From Cellulosimicrobium sp. Marseille-Q4280 (GTDB lineage: Bacteria > Actinomycetota > Actinomycetes > Actinomycetales > Cellulomonadaceae): a stretch of DNA of 64,000 nucleotides. Below the pieces are notes generated by a model that saw only the letters and a program-made list of their open reading frames with translations, was not told the DNA's origin and ran no database searches. Below, in pieces: positions 55,040 to 63,138 of this stretch (within the stretch, counting starts at the first letter, position 1; every line of letters starts with the position of its first letter). The DNA lies in the NCBI RefSeq assembly GCF_943181405.1, contig NZ_CALPBY010000001.1:248001-312000 (forward strand), read 5' to 3'. The position numbers and the translations under genes were made by a program.

Positions 55040-55414
55040 TCACGCCATGCTCGACCACCACGCCTCATCCCGCGGGGCAGTCTCCAGCTCCTCTCTACGA
55101 GTCCGGACGTGCTCGATGAACCGGTCTGGGAGTCGGACGCCGTGGTCCACCACATAGTGCCGCAGGCCTTCGGGCCAGACGAACGTCCCGTCCGTGAACT
55201 CGAGATTGCCGTTTCGCTGTCCGCAGATTCGGCACGTAGACCAACCCATGTATGCGCTGGCGACGTGACCACGGGCGAGATAGTCGGCGGCCATGTCGCG
55301 ATCCTCTACGTCCCACTCGGTGTCGACGAAACGGACCGGATTCGGCCAACCCGGTCGCGTGTGCGGCCCGTCCCAGTAGCCCATGACCGTCAAGGTCGCG
55401 TTGTGCACCTGCAT
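55040..55414 (-). CDS. Conserved hypothetical protein with CxxC
   Basis: About 124 residues (start at 55414 or the adjacent ATG). Features: RFVDTEWDVEDRDMAADYLARG, then TCRICGQRNGNLEFTDGTF (Cys-x2-Cys) and LRHYVVDHGVRLPDRFIEHV. The layout looks like a small zinc protein seen in actinobacterial elements; I cannot name the family. It lies inside the island, near the right end. Confidence 0.65.
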   Translation of the reverse strand: MQVHNATLTVMGYWDGPHTRPGWPNPVRFVDTEWDVEDRDMAADYLARGHVASAYMGWSTCRICGQRNGNLEFTDGTFVWPEGLRHYVVDHGVRLPDRFIEHVRTRREELETAPRDEAWWSSMA

Positions 55415-55417
55415 CAC

Positions 55418-55991
55418 CTCTCCATCCGGCCCCGTACCGACAGCCGAGCATCCGGCCGACTCCAGCCCGTGTCAAGGGCGCCTGCGGCGTCGCTGCGCGA
55501 TGGCCTGCGCCACCCGTGACCCGGACCTCCGCCGACCTCTTGTGCTCCGCTATCGGTTCGGCGCCTCCGAGTGTCCCCGCCTGGCGTACGGTCACCGCGT
55601 GGACGAACTTCCGATTGGCCTGCGACTTCTTTCTGCGGCGGCGACTAAGGAACAACTCATCAACGCTGTCTGGGACCTCCGTGACTCGGCCTACGACGCC
55701 CCCGACACATGGACCGCGTTCAGTCAGAGGTGTTCTTCCAGTGCCTTGGCGAAGAGCTCGAACGTGGATCGGCCGACGGGGGCAGCGCTGTGCCGGCCGA
55801 TTCTCTGGCCCGGGCTGTCGGTAGGGCGCGCGGGTAGTCGAACGCCGGTGAGGCCGCCACTTACCCTCCTCTTTGATGTCCAAGCGCCTCCCGAAGGGTC
55901 TGGCGCGCTGCATACCGCGACGAGCCATTTGGCCAGGTCAGGAGCGAGATCGTCCGGTACGAACAACCTCGTCCTAGGTCTGCGACCGAAG
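55418..55991. other. Degraded right end of the island
   Basis: 574 bases without an intact gene. One rightward fragment from a GTG at 55599 looks coding (VDELPIGLRLLSAAATKEQL, then INAVWDLRDSAYDAPDTWTA) but loses that character within 60 codons. A leftward frame at 55724-56008 runs over attR and is not convincing. Best read as decayed element genes. Confidence 0.5.
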
Positions 55992-56018
55992 CTCACCGCT
56001 ACCGCCACCCGAAGGGCC
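55992..56018 (+). repeat. attR
   Basis: 27-bp copy of the tRNA-Ser 3' end, identical to 47914-47940. It marks the right border of the island. The similarity past the repeat (about 65 bases, imperfect) ends before the next chromosomal gene. Confidence 0.85.
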
Positions 56019-56152
56019 TCACCCGCAGAATCTTGCGGCTGTGGCGCCCTTCGTCGTACCCCGGCCCTCCGTCTTCACTCCGTTGTGCTCCGTGGACTGC
56101 GCGAGCGGGCGACGTCGGGCGCCCCAGCGCAGCCGCTGCGACCATGATGTGC

Positions 56153-56353
56153 ATGGCCGTCCACGACCTCGGACCCCGCTGGAGATTTCTGCCAGTCACG
56201 CTGGGTACCTCGTTGGGCGTTCTGGGACTGGTCCTCGGCAACACGATCTGGAATGCTCCCACTCTCTGGGGGCCCTGCTTGATCGGTGGGTACCTCCTTG
56301 GCGGGGGCGTGTTCGCCATTCGGTACTTTCGCCAGCGCGGCGACGACGGCTGA
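56153..56353 (+). CDS. Small two-helix membrane protein
   Basis: 66 residues from the ATG at 56153. Two membrane helices (FLPVTLGTSLGVLGLVLG and LWGPCLIGGYLLGGGVFAI) with a short charged end (RYFRQRGDDG). It resembles small SPW/DUF-type membrane proteins of actinobacteria; no function known. Confidence 0.65.
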   Translation: MAVHDLGPRWRFLPVTLGTSLGVLGLVLGNTIWNAPTLWGPCLIGGYLLGGGVFAIRYFRQRGDDG

Positions 56354-56381
56354 ACCCCATGCAGATGCTCCGAGACGCGCG

Positions 56382-56972
56382 TTAGGCGCGGTGCCGCGCG
56401 ATCGCCGTGGCGCCGAGAACCCGGCACGGCAGCGGTGCGGGCCCGCCGTCGTCTCCCACCGCGCGGCGGGTGCGGGCGGCGAGCGCGCCGTCGTAGAGCG
56501 CGAGGAGCTCGGCAGCGAGAGCGCCCGGGTCGTCGGCGCCCGCGGCCTCGGCGAGCGCGCGCAGCCGGTCGTCGAGCAGCTGCGTGTCGGCGGCGAGCCA
56601 CCGGTATGCCGGGTGCTCCGGGTCGGTGACCTCGACGGCAGCGGCGAGGAACGCGCAGCCCCGCGCGCCCGCACCGCTCTGAAACGTCTCGAGCGCGTCG
56701 AAGACCGAGAGTGCCCGCGCGTCGGGGTCGTCGCCGCAGCGGTCGAGGGCGTCGTCCCACGTGGCGCGCCAGCGCTCGTGACGACGCTGCAGGTACGCCG
56801 CGACGAGGTGGTCCTTGCCGGCGAAGTGCGCGTACAGGGTCGCCGGCGCGACCTCGGCTCTCCGCAGGATCGCGTCCACGCCTGTCGCGGCGATCCCGTG
56901 CTGGAAGAAGAGCTCCTCCGCGGCGTCGAGCAGTCGCTCCCGCGCCGGCCGCCGTGCGCCCGCTTTGACCAT
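56382..56972 (-). CDS. TetR/AcrR-family regulator
   Basis: 196 residues. N-terminal TetR helix-turn-helix (RERLLDAAEELFFQHGIAATGVDAI; VAPATLYAHFAGKDHLVAAYL), then a helical ligand domain (LETFQSGAGARGCAFLAAAVEVTDPEHP). Divergent from an MFS transporter with only 21 bases between the start codons, so it most likely represses that efflux gene. Confidence 0.93.
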   Translation of the reverse strand: MVKAGARRPARERLLDAAEELFFQHGIAATGVDAILRRAEVAPATLYAHFAGKDHLVAAYLQRRHERWRATWDDALDRCGDDPDARALSVFDALETFQSGAGARGCAFLAAAVEVTDPEHPAYRWLAADTQLLDDRLRALAEAAGADDPGALAAELLALYDGALAARTRRAVGDDGGPAPLPCRVLGATAIARHRA

Positions 56973-56981
56973 GCGGGTAGT

Positions 56982-57012
56982 GTAACGATCACTATGGTGA
57001 AACGATCGTTAC
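56982..57012. promoter_or_regulatory. TetR operator overlapping the MFS start
   Basis: GTAACGATC (56982-56990) and GATCGTTAC (57004-57012) around 13 bases. The right half-site lies inside the first codons of the MFS gene and the left one in the 21-base gap between the divergent starts. Confidence 0.7.
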
Positions 57013-58280
57013 GCCCCACGAGCACCACGCCCGTCGGGCTCGTCGCCTCGGGCGCCGGGTTCATCGCGGTGACCTACGGGATGGTCCGTTACGGATACGG
57101 TCTGCAGCTCCCGCAGCTGACCGCGGAGCTCGGGCTCTCGCCCACCGCCGCCGGGGCGATCGCCTCCGGCAGCTTCGCCGCCTACTGCGCGGCCGCGCTG
57201 TGGGCCCAGCGGTCGATGGCCCGGCGGTCCCCGAGGGTGGCCCTGTGGTTCGCCGCCGCGCTCGCGGCGTCCGGCGCCCTCCTGGTCGGCGCGTCCTGGT
57301 CGACGGCGAGCCTCGCGGTCGGCGTGCTCGTCGCGGGAAGCGCGGCCGGCGCCGCCTCGCCGGCCCTGGTCGCGGCGGTCGGCTCGACGGTTCGAGGCCC
57401 GTCGGCGGATCGCGCCCAGGCGGTGGTCAACGCCGGGACCGGTGTCGGCGTCGCGCTGGTCGGCGCGGCGACGCTCGCGGCGCCCTCGGTGTGGCGGCCG
57501 GTCTGGTTCTGCGCCGCGGCCGGCGCGCTGCTCACGGCGGTGGTCGTCGACCGGCGCGCCCGGTGGCCGCTGGGCCCGGAGGGCGCGGGCGACGGCGCGC
57601 GAGACCCCGACGCCGGCACCGACGCAGCCAGGACGATGCTGCGACCTCTCGTCGCCGCGTTCGTCGCCGGGACGGGCAGTGCCGCGGTGTGGACGTTCGG
57701 GCGCTCCCTCGTCACGGACATCGGCGGGCTGCCCGAGCGCACGACGGCCGCCCTGTGGTGCCTGCTCGGAGCGGCCGCGGTCCTCGGCGCGCTAAGCGGT
57801 GACGCGGTCCGTGCGCTCGGACTGCGTCGGGCGTGGGTCGTGACCGCGGCGGCGGCGGCGGTCGGCACCGCCGCTCTCGCCCTCGCGCCGGGGAGCGTCC
57901 TCGTCGCGGCCGTCGCGGGGGCGTTGTTCGGCGGCGCCTACACCGCGCTCAGCGGCGTCCTCATCGCCTGGGCCGGGATCCTCCGGCCGCTGGCCGCGGG
58001 GCGGACCACCGCGACCCTGTTCGTCGCCCTGACCGCCGGGCAGGCCGTCGGCGCCCTGGCGGCCGGAGGTCTCGCCGGGCTGGCCGGCGCACAGTCGGCG
58101 TTCTGGGCTGGAGCGGCGCTCCTGCTCGTCGCGGCCTCGATCCGTCCCGCCATGCCGCCATGCCGCCATGCCGCCATGCCGGCGTCCCGGCGTCCCGGCG
58201 TCCCGCCGTGCCGGCGGCGCCGGTCGAGCGCACACCGCACAAGGGCTCTGAGGGGCGGACCGCTGGGGAGTGACCGCTGA
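56994..58280 (+). CDS. MFS transporter (YbfB/sugar efflux type)
   Basis: 428 residues from the ATG at 56994. Twelve hydrophobic helices (VGLVASGAGFIAVTYGMVRYGYG; SGSFAAYCAAALWAQRSMARRSPR in the MFS loop 2-3). It is likely a drug or metabolite exporter under the divergent TetR. After the last helix (LLLVAASIRPA) the frame runs through an 8-bp microsatellite and about 40 Arg/Pro-rich residues unlike the family, so the natural end may be nearer 58,150. Confidence 0.88.
   Translation: MVKRSLRPTSTTPVGLVASGAGFIAVTYGMVRYGYGLQLPQLTAELGLSPTAAGAIASGSFAAYCAAALWAQRSMARRSPRVALWFAAALAASGALLVGASWSTASLAVGVLVAGSAAGAASPALVAAVGSTVRGPSADRAQAVVNAGTGVGVALVGAATLAAPSVWRPVWFCAAAGALLTAVVVDRRARWPLGPEGAGDGARDPDAGTDAARTMLRPLVAAFVAGTGSAAVWTFGRSLVTDIGGLPERTTAALWCLLGAAAVLGALSGDAVRALGLRRAWVVTAAAAAVGTAALALAPGSVLVAAVAGALFGGAYTALSGVLIAWAGILRPLAAGRTTATLFVALTAGQAVGALAAGGLAGLAGAQSAFWAGAALLLVAASIRPAMPPCRHAAMPASRRPGVPPCRRRRSSAHRTRALRGGPLGSDR
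58149..58204. repeat. 8-bp microsatellite
   Basis: Four units of GCCATGCC followed by three of GGCGTCCC. An 8-bp unit shifts the reading frame with each copy gained or lost, so the C-terminus of the MFS protein can vary. Confidence 0.85.
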
Positions 58281-58453
58281 GCCCGAGCGCGTGGAGCTCC
58301 CATCGGGCGAGACCGCGACACGCGAACGTCATCAACCCGTGACGAGATGGTTTCGTTCGGACTCTGGCCGAATCGGGTGTCGGCCGATAGTGTGCAGGAG
58401 ACCGAACAAACCCCGGAGCCCCAGTCCGGCGCACGAAGAGCAACGAGGCCTTC

Positions 58454-60196
58454 ATGTCGTATCGCTCATCCCCAGCACCCAGACCCTCGAGGCGTGATCC
58501 CGTGAACACTGCACCCAGCCGGTCCCGATCCCGTACGGCGGGGGTGGCGCTCGCCGCCGCCACCGCCCTCGCCGCGGGGGCGCTCGCCGCGCCCGCGGCC
58601 GCAGCACCCCTGCCCACCGCGAAGCCCGCCGCGTCGGTCGACGGCCCGGCCGACATCAACGGCTACCGCAGCGTCGGCTACGTCATGTCCGACTCGCGCG
58701 TCACCCGCGACTTCCAGGTGGCCGACCTCGTCCGCACGGGCGCGATCGAGGACCTCACCCACATCAACTACGCCTTCGGCAACGTCACGTCCGACCTCGT
58801 GTGCGACATCGCCGACGTCCCGGGCGAGGGCGACCCGCTCAACGACTTCGTCGCGGAGGTCGCCGCCGCGGACTCGGTGGACGGCAAGGCCGACAAGCCC
58901 GGCCAGGCGCTCGCGGGCAACTTCAACCAGCTCCGCAAGCTCAAGGCGGTGAGCCCCGAGACCAAGATCCTCATCTCCCTGGGCGGCTGGACCTGGTCCG
59001 ACAACTTCTCGGAGGCGGCCTCGACGCCCGAGGGCCGCACCGCGCTCGTCGACTCGTGCCTCGACCTCTACATCGACGGCGACCTGCCGGAGATCGACGG
59101 CAAGGGCGGCGCGGGCGCCGCGGCCGGCATCTTCGACGGCATCGACATCGACTGGGAGTGGCCCGTCACCGGCGGGGAGACGGCCAACGCCCGCCCCGAG
59201 GACAAGGAGAACTTCCTGCTCCTCATGGAGGAGTTCCGGGCCGAGCTCGACGCGCGCGGCGCGCAGGACGGCGAGGACTACCTCCTCACCGCGTTCGCCC
59301 CGGCGGGCGGCTGGAACGCGGGTCAGGGCGGCTGGCTCGACCCGCGCCTGTTCGCCGTCGTGGACTTCCTGAACGTCCAGGGCTACGACTTCCACGGCGG
59401 CTGGGTGCCGAACCAGACCGGTCACCAGGGCAACCTGCACCCCGACGGCACCCAGAACTGGGGCCTCGGGCTCGACGGCGCGCTGGCCATGTACGTCAAC
59501 GCCGGGGCGGACCCGTCGCAGGTCAACGCGGGCCTCGCGGCGTACGGCCACGGCTGGTACGGCGTCGAGGACGGCACGCAGGGCTGGCAGCCGGCCGCGG
59601 GGTACGTGGGCACGAAGACGTACGCGGAGCTGCGGTCGTTCGGCGAGGCCTTCTTCGACCCCGAGATCGGCGCCAGCTGGCGCTACGACGGCGACCAGTG
59701 GTGGAGCTTCGACGACCCGACGTCGGTCACCGCCAAGGCCGAGTTCGTCGCGACCCAGGGCTACGGCGGCGCGATGTGGTGGGACCTGTCCGGCGACTAC
59801 CGCAACGAGCTCGGCGACGCGCTCGGCTCGACGCTGCGCGCGGCGACGCCAGGCCCGGGCGTCGCGGACGAGTGCGCCGTGCCCTGGTACGGCACGGGCG
59901 TCTACACCGGCGGCGAGGTCGTCTCGCACGAGGGCTCGGAGTACACGGCCCAGTGGTGGACCCGCAACCAGGAGCCGGGTTCGAGCTCGGCCTGGAAGAA
60001 GGTCGGCCCGTGCGGCACGGCGCCCGCGGTCGAGGTGGCGGACTGCTCGGCGGAGTGGTCGCGCGAGACCGTCTACACCGGGGGCCAGAAGGTCTCCCGC
60101 GCCGGCGTGACCTACGTGGCCCAGTGGTGGACGAAGGGCGAGCTGCCCGGCTCCGTCACGTGGGGCGCGTGGGACCCGGTCGGTCTGTGCGCGTGA
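58454..60196 (+). CDS. GH18 chitinase with two C-terminal chitin-binding modules
   Basis: 580 residues from the ATG at 58454 (a GTG at 58502 is also possible). A signal peptide (AGVALAAATALAAGALAAPAAA) marks export. The GH18 barrel runs from SVGYVMSDSRVTRDFQVADL to GGAMWWDLSGDY. The catalytic motif is FDGIDIDWEWP (Asp228, Asp231, Asp233, acid Glu235), with QGYDFHGGW downstream. Two CBM5/12-like modules end the protein (CAVPWYGTG to VGPC and CSAEWSRET to VGLC), each with Trp-Trp pairs. It cuts chitin internally or processively outside the cell. A strong terminator follows. Confidence 0.95.
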   Translation: MSYRSSPAPRPSRRDPVNTAPSRSRSRTAGVALAAATALAAGALAAPAAAAPLPTAKPAASVDGPADINGYRSVGYVMSDSRVTRDFQVADLVRTGAIEDLTHINYAFGNVTSDLVCDIADVPGEGDPLNDFVAEVAAADSVDGKADKPGQALAGNFNQLRKLKAVSPETKILISLGGWTWSDNFSEAASTPEGRTALVDSCLDLYIDGDLPEIDGKGGAGAAAGIFDGIDIDWEWPVTGGETANARPEDKENFLLLMEEFRAELDARGAQDGEDYLLTAFAPAGGWNAGQGGWLDPRLFAVVDFLNVQGYDFHGGWVPNQTGHQGNLHPDGTQNWGLGLDGALAMYVNAGADPSQVNAGLAAYGHGWYGVEDGTQGWQPAAGYVGTKTYAELRSFGEAFFDPEIGASWRYDGDQWWSFDDPTSVTAKAEFVATQGYGGAMWWDLSGDYRNELGDALGSTLRAATPGPGVADECAVPWYGTGVYTGGEVVSHEGSEYTAQWWTRNQEPGSSSAWKKVGPCGTAPAVEVADCSAEWSRETVYTGGQKVSRAGVTYVAQWWTKGELPGSVTWGAWDPVGLCA

Positions 60197-60237
60197 GCTG
60201 ATGACGGCCGGGTGGCCACGCGCGACCCGGCCGGACG

Positions 60238-60278
60238 ACGACGGCGGGCCCGGTCAGGACGACCGGGCCCGCCGTCGT
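60238..60278. terminator. Bidirectional hairpin terminator
   Basis: Perfect 18-bp G+C-rich stem (60238-60255 with 60261-60278) and a 5-base loop between the convergent chitinase and PAP2 genes. Confidence 0.85.
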
Positions 60279-60290
60279 GCTCCGGGCCGC

Positions 60291-60983
60291 TCAGCCCGCG
60301 CGCGCGTCGCGGCGCAGGTAGTTCCAGGCCAGGGCGCAGCAGACGATGCCGTTGACCAGCCCGACGACGACGTCCGCCGGCCCGTGCGCGCCGCGGTACA
60401 GGCGCGAGAACCCGATCGCCAGCGGGACGAGGCAGCACAGCACGGTCACGACGACGCGGAGCACGGGGTGCGTGATCCGCTGCGAGAGCAGGGCCAGGGT
60501 CAGGTAGAACGCGGCCGACGCGCCGGTGTGCCCGGACGGAAAGCTCGACGTCGGGGGTGCCTCGTCGAGGCGCGAGACGTCGGGCCGCTCCCGGCCCACG
60601 ACGATCGAGGACGTGAGGAAGATCAGTGCCTGCAGCGCGACGGCGAGGGCGGGCACGATCGCGAACCACCACTGCCGCGTCCGCCACCACACGAGCAGCA
60701 CCGCGAGCAGCGTCCCGCCGATGATGAACTCCGTGGTCCCGATCAGCGAGAGCACGTCGGTGACGGCGTCCCACGTGGGGGTGCGGCGCTCCTCGAGCCA
60801 CCGGTTGACCGCCACCTCGCCCGGGAGGTCGCCGAGCGGACCGGTGACGAGGAAGCCTGTCGCGACGATGAGGACCCAGAGCAGGGCGCCGGGCAGGAAC
60901 GCGCGGAGCCCGACGTCGCGCAGCACCTCCTTCGCCGTGGGCCGGGTCGTGTCGGTCTCGTAACGGTGCACGAAGGAGTGCAT
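60291..60983 (-). CDS. PAP2-family membrane phosphatase
   Basis: 230 residues from the ATG at 60983. Phosphatase signatures: VVGRERPDVSRL, PSGHTGASAAFY and SRLYRGAHGPADVVVG, within six membrane helices. It dephosphorylates a lipid phosphate, such as phosphatidate or undecaprenyl diphosphate, at the membrane. The ATG overlaps the stop of a second PAP2 gene upstream. Confidence 0.92.
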   Translation of the reverse strand: MHSFVHRYETDTTRPTAKEVLRDVGLRAFLPGALLWVLIVATGFLVTGPLGDLPGEVAVNRWLEERRTPTWDAVTDVLSLIGTTEFIIGGTLLAVLLVWWRTRQWWFAIVPALAVALQALIFLTSSIVVGRERPDVSRLDEAPPTSSFPSGHTGASAAFYLTLALLSQRITHPVLRVVVTVLCCLVPLAIGFSRLYRGAHGPADVVVGLVNGIVCCALAWNYLRRDARAG

Positions 60984-61681
60984 CAGTCCTCGTTCCTGGG
61001 AGCGGCACCGGGGGTGCCGGGGGGACGGGTGGTCGTCCATCCGTGGTATCCGACGGCGGACGCGCCGGCGACGGCGCCGCCGAGCAGGAGCCCGGCGACC
61101 ACGTCGGACGGGTAGTGCGCGCCGAGGAGCACGCGGTCGGCGGCGGTGACGAGCCCGAGCGTCGTCGCGCCGACGACCGCCGCCGCGCGGCCGCGGCGGC
61201 CGAGCAGCGGCCAGACGAGGACGGTGAGCGCGACGCCGACGGCCGCGGCGTTCATCGCGTGACCGGAGGGGAAGCTGCTGCCGGGGACCGTCGTGACGAC
61301 CTCGTCCACGACGGGCCGGGCGCGGTCGACGACCTCCTTCGCGCCGAGCCCGAGGGCCCACGCGCCCCAGATGGTGCCCGCGGCCCACGCGGCACGCGAC
61401 GCGAGCCCGTGCCGGCGCCACGCCCAGACGCACACGCCCATCGCGCCGATGTTGAGCCACCGCGCCGCGAGCACCTCCTGGCCCACGAGCAGCCCGCGCT
61501 CGAGCACGGGCCGCTGAGCGGTGAAGCGGGTCGCCGCGGCGACGGCGGCCCGGTCGGCGTCGACCACGAGGCCCGACTCTGCCCGCACGAGCCAGGCCAG
61601 CGCGAGGACCGGGACGGAGGCCACGACGCCGTACACCGCGGCGCGCGAGAGCGCGCGTCGTCGCAGCTTGTCGGCGGGCAC
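60983..61681 (-). CDS. PAP2-family membrane phosphatase
   Basis: 232 residues from the GTG at 61681. Signatures KEVVDRARPVVD, PSGHAMNAAAVG and DRVLLGAHYPSDVVAG, with six helices. It is a different subfamily from its downstream neighbour (low identity outside the motifs), so the pair is not a recent duplication. Confidence 0.9.
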   Translation of the reverse strand: MPADKLRRRALSRAAVYGVVASVPVLALAWLVRAESGLVVDADRAAVAAATRFTAQRPVLERGLLVGQEVLAARWLNIGAMGVCVWAWRRHGLASRAAWAAGTIWGAWALGLGAKEVVDRARPVVDEVVTTVPGSSFPSGHAMNAAAVGVALTVLVWPLLGRRGRAAAVVGATTLGLVTAADRVLLGAHYPSDVVAGLLLGGAVAGASAVGYHGWTTTRPPGTPGAAPRNED

Positions 61682-61729
61682 CCCCGGACACTAGCGGGAG
61701 AGAACCGCTCTCGCGCGAGGTCTGCCGGT

Positions 61730-62119
61730 TCAGGCGGGGAGCGCGGCCACCGCCTCGATCTCGACGAGCGCGCCCGGCCGGCCGATCCCGACGCGCAGCA
61801 CGGTCACCGCGGCCGGGTGGGGTCCCCACACCTCGCCCACGACGGCGAAGCCCTCCATGAGGTCGGCCTCGGGAGCCAGGTAGATCGCGAGCCGGGCGAC
61901 GTGCTCGGGGCCCGCGCCCGCGGCGTCGAGCACGGCGAGGACGTTGCGCAGGGCCTGGGCGGTCTGCGGGGCGATCCCGCCCTCGACGAGCTCGCCGTCG
62001 GGACCGGTCCCGTTCTGCCCGCCGACGTAGAGCGTGCGGCCGCTCTCGACGATCGTGCCCTGCGAGAACGCCGGGTTCGCGTGCAGCCCCGGCGGGTTGA
62101 CGTGCGTGACGGTGCTCAT
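61730..62119 (-). CDS. RidA-family protein
   Basis: 129 residues from the ATG at 62119. YjgF/RidA fold with FSQGTIVESGRTLYVGGQNG, ALRNVLAVLDAAGAG and RPGALVEIEAVAALP. The usual catalytic Arg near residue 105 of RidA appears in VLRVGIGRPG. It may deaminate reactive imines or enamines, or act in a catabolic pathway. Confidence 0.9.
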   Translation of the reverse strand: MSTVTHVNPPGLHANPAFSQGTIVESGRTLYVGGQNGTGPDGELVEGGIAPQTAQALRNVLAVLDAAGAGPEHVARLAIYLAPEADLMEGFAVVGEVWGPHPAAVTVLRVGIGRPGALVEIEAVAALPA

Positions 62120-62191
62120 CCTGGTCCTCCTGGGTGGTCGATCTGCGGACGGTCTGTCCTCACCGACGGTACGAGCCACCCCCGACACCGT

Positions 62192-62249
62192 TGAGTGCTG
62201 GGCATTTTGTCGTCCATAGGCCTCGTGAACGACAGATACCCAGCACTCA
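62192..62249. promoter_or_regulatory. Nested inverted repeat between ridA-like and Nudix genes
   Basis: Outer arms TGAGTGCTGGG (62192-62202) and CCCAGCACTCA (62239-62249), inner arms TGTCGT and ACGACA, in the gap of two divergent genes. Candidate operator or RNA leader. Confidence 0.5.
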
Positions 62250-62287
62250 GCGGGCCAGGTCGGTCACGGCTGTGTAGGAATGGACAG

Positions 62288-62779
62288 GTGAAGCAGTCAG
62301 CAGGGCTCGTGCTCCACCGCGAACGGGGCGGCGTCGTGGAGGTGCTGCTCGGGCACATGGGCGGCCCGTTGTGGGCGCGCAAGGACGCCGGGGCGTGGAC
62401 GATCCCCAAGGGGGAGATCGACCCGGGCGAGGACCCGCACGCCGCGGCGCTGCGCGAGTTCGCCGAAGAGCTCGGCGTGCCGGCACCACCGAGCGACGAG
62501 CCCGACCTCGACCTCGGGACGGTGCGGCAGCGCGCGGGCAAGCTCGTCACGGCATGGGCGCGCGAGGGCGACCTCGACGTGTCGGCGGTCGTGAGCAACG
62601 CCTTCGCGATCGAGTGGCCGCCGCGGTCGGGCCGCATGCAGGAGTTCCCCGAGCTCGACCGCGCCGGCTGGTTCCCGCTCGCGACGGCACGGGGCCTCGT
62701 GGTCACCGGGCAGGTCGAGCTGCTGGACCGGCTCGACGCGGCGCTCGCGACGCGGGAGAGATCGTCCGAACCGCAGTGA
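62288..62779 (+). CDS. Nudix hydrolase
   Basis: 163 residues from the GTG at 62288. Full Nudix box at residues 42-64 (GEIDPGEDPHAAAL, then REFAEELGV). N-terminal SAGLVLHRERGGVVEVLLGH and a WTIPKG entry are typical of the NTP- or ADP-sugar-cleaving group of about 160 residues. It hydrolyses a nucleoside diphosphate linked to X; X is unknown. A hairpin terminator follows at 62794. Confidence 0.92.
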   Translation: MKQSAGLVLHRERGGVVEVLLGHMGGPLWARKDAGAWTIPKGEIDPGEDPHAAALREFAEELGVPAPPSDEPDLDLGTVRQRAGKLVTAWAREGDLDVSAVVSNAFAIEWPPRSGRMQEFPELDRAGWFPLATARGLVVTGQVELLDRLDAALATRERSSEPQ

Positions 62780-62793
62780 ACCCGGGCAGTGCG

Positions 62794-62824
62794 AGGCCCC
62801 GGGACCCGACGGGTCCCGGGGCCT
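62794..62824 (+). terminator. Hairpin terminator of the Nudix gene
   Basis: 14-bp perfect stem (62794-62807 with 62811-62824), three-base loop, 15 bases after the stop codon; no T tract. Confidence 0.8.
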
Positions 62825-62878
62825 GCTCGTGCGGTCCGGTCCTCCGGAGAGAACCGGTCGGCCCGGGAAGGGCTCCGG

Positions 62879-63019
62879 TCAGCCCAGGAGGTACGGGGCG
62901 GCGACGAAGCCGGCCAGGAGGCCGACGGCGACGACCGCGACGGCGGACAGGTGCGATCGGCGTGCCCGTGCGGTCGCGCGGCGCGCGGTGTGGCCCAGGG
63001 CTTCGGTCATGGCGGTCAT
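62879..63019 (-). CDS. Small one-helix membrane protein
   Basis: 46 residues from the ATG at 63019 (GAGAGGA ahead; an ATG at 63010 is also possible). A basic N-terminus (RRATARARRSHLS) is followed by a single membrane helix (AVAVVAVGLLAGFVAAPYLLG) that ends the protein. Unknown function; the codon pattern and ribosome site support a real gene. Confidence 0.55.
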   Translation of the reverse strand: MTAMTEALGHTARRATARARRSHLSAVAVVAVGLLAGFVAAPYLLG

Positions 63020-63138
63020 GACGGTCCTCTCGTCGTGGACGGTGTTCCAGGAGGAGAGACCGCGACCGGCGCGATCCATGACGCGGTTTCGGCAACCAGC
63101 TGACGCGATCCACGTCACACCTGACCGTCGAAACGCGT

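Larger units (their letters stand above)
47914..56018. mobile_element. Integrated island at tRNA-Ser: decayed AICE with cargo
   Basis: Bounded by a 27-bp perfect repeat of the tRNA 3' end. Gene order from the tRNA is small ORF, tyrosine integrase, excisionase, repSA-like pseudogene, as in pSAM2-class actinomycete integrative elements. No conjugation (TraB/FtsK) gene remains. The interval from about 50.8 to 54.8 kb is visibly lower in G+C and carries two large unrelated genes. The right end (54.8-56.0 kb) returns to high G+C with one small conserved ORF and degraded sequence. Confidence 0.85.

Noticed and set aside
55383-56147. A 254-codon plus-strand frame at the right end of the island
   Set aside because: Only about 50 codons from 55599 look coding. 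The rest crosses attR and has no protein-like composition.
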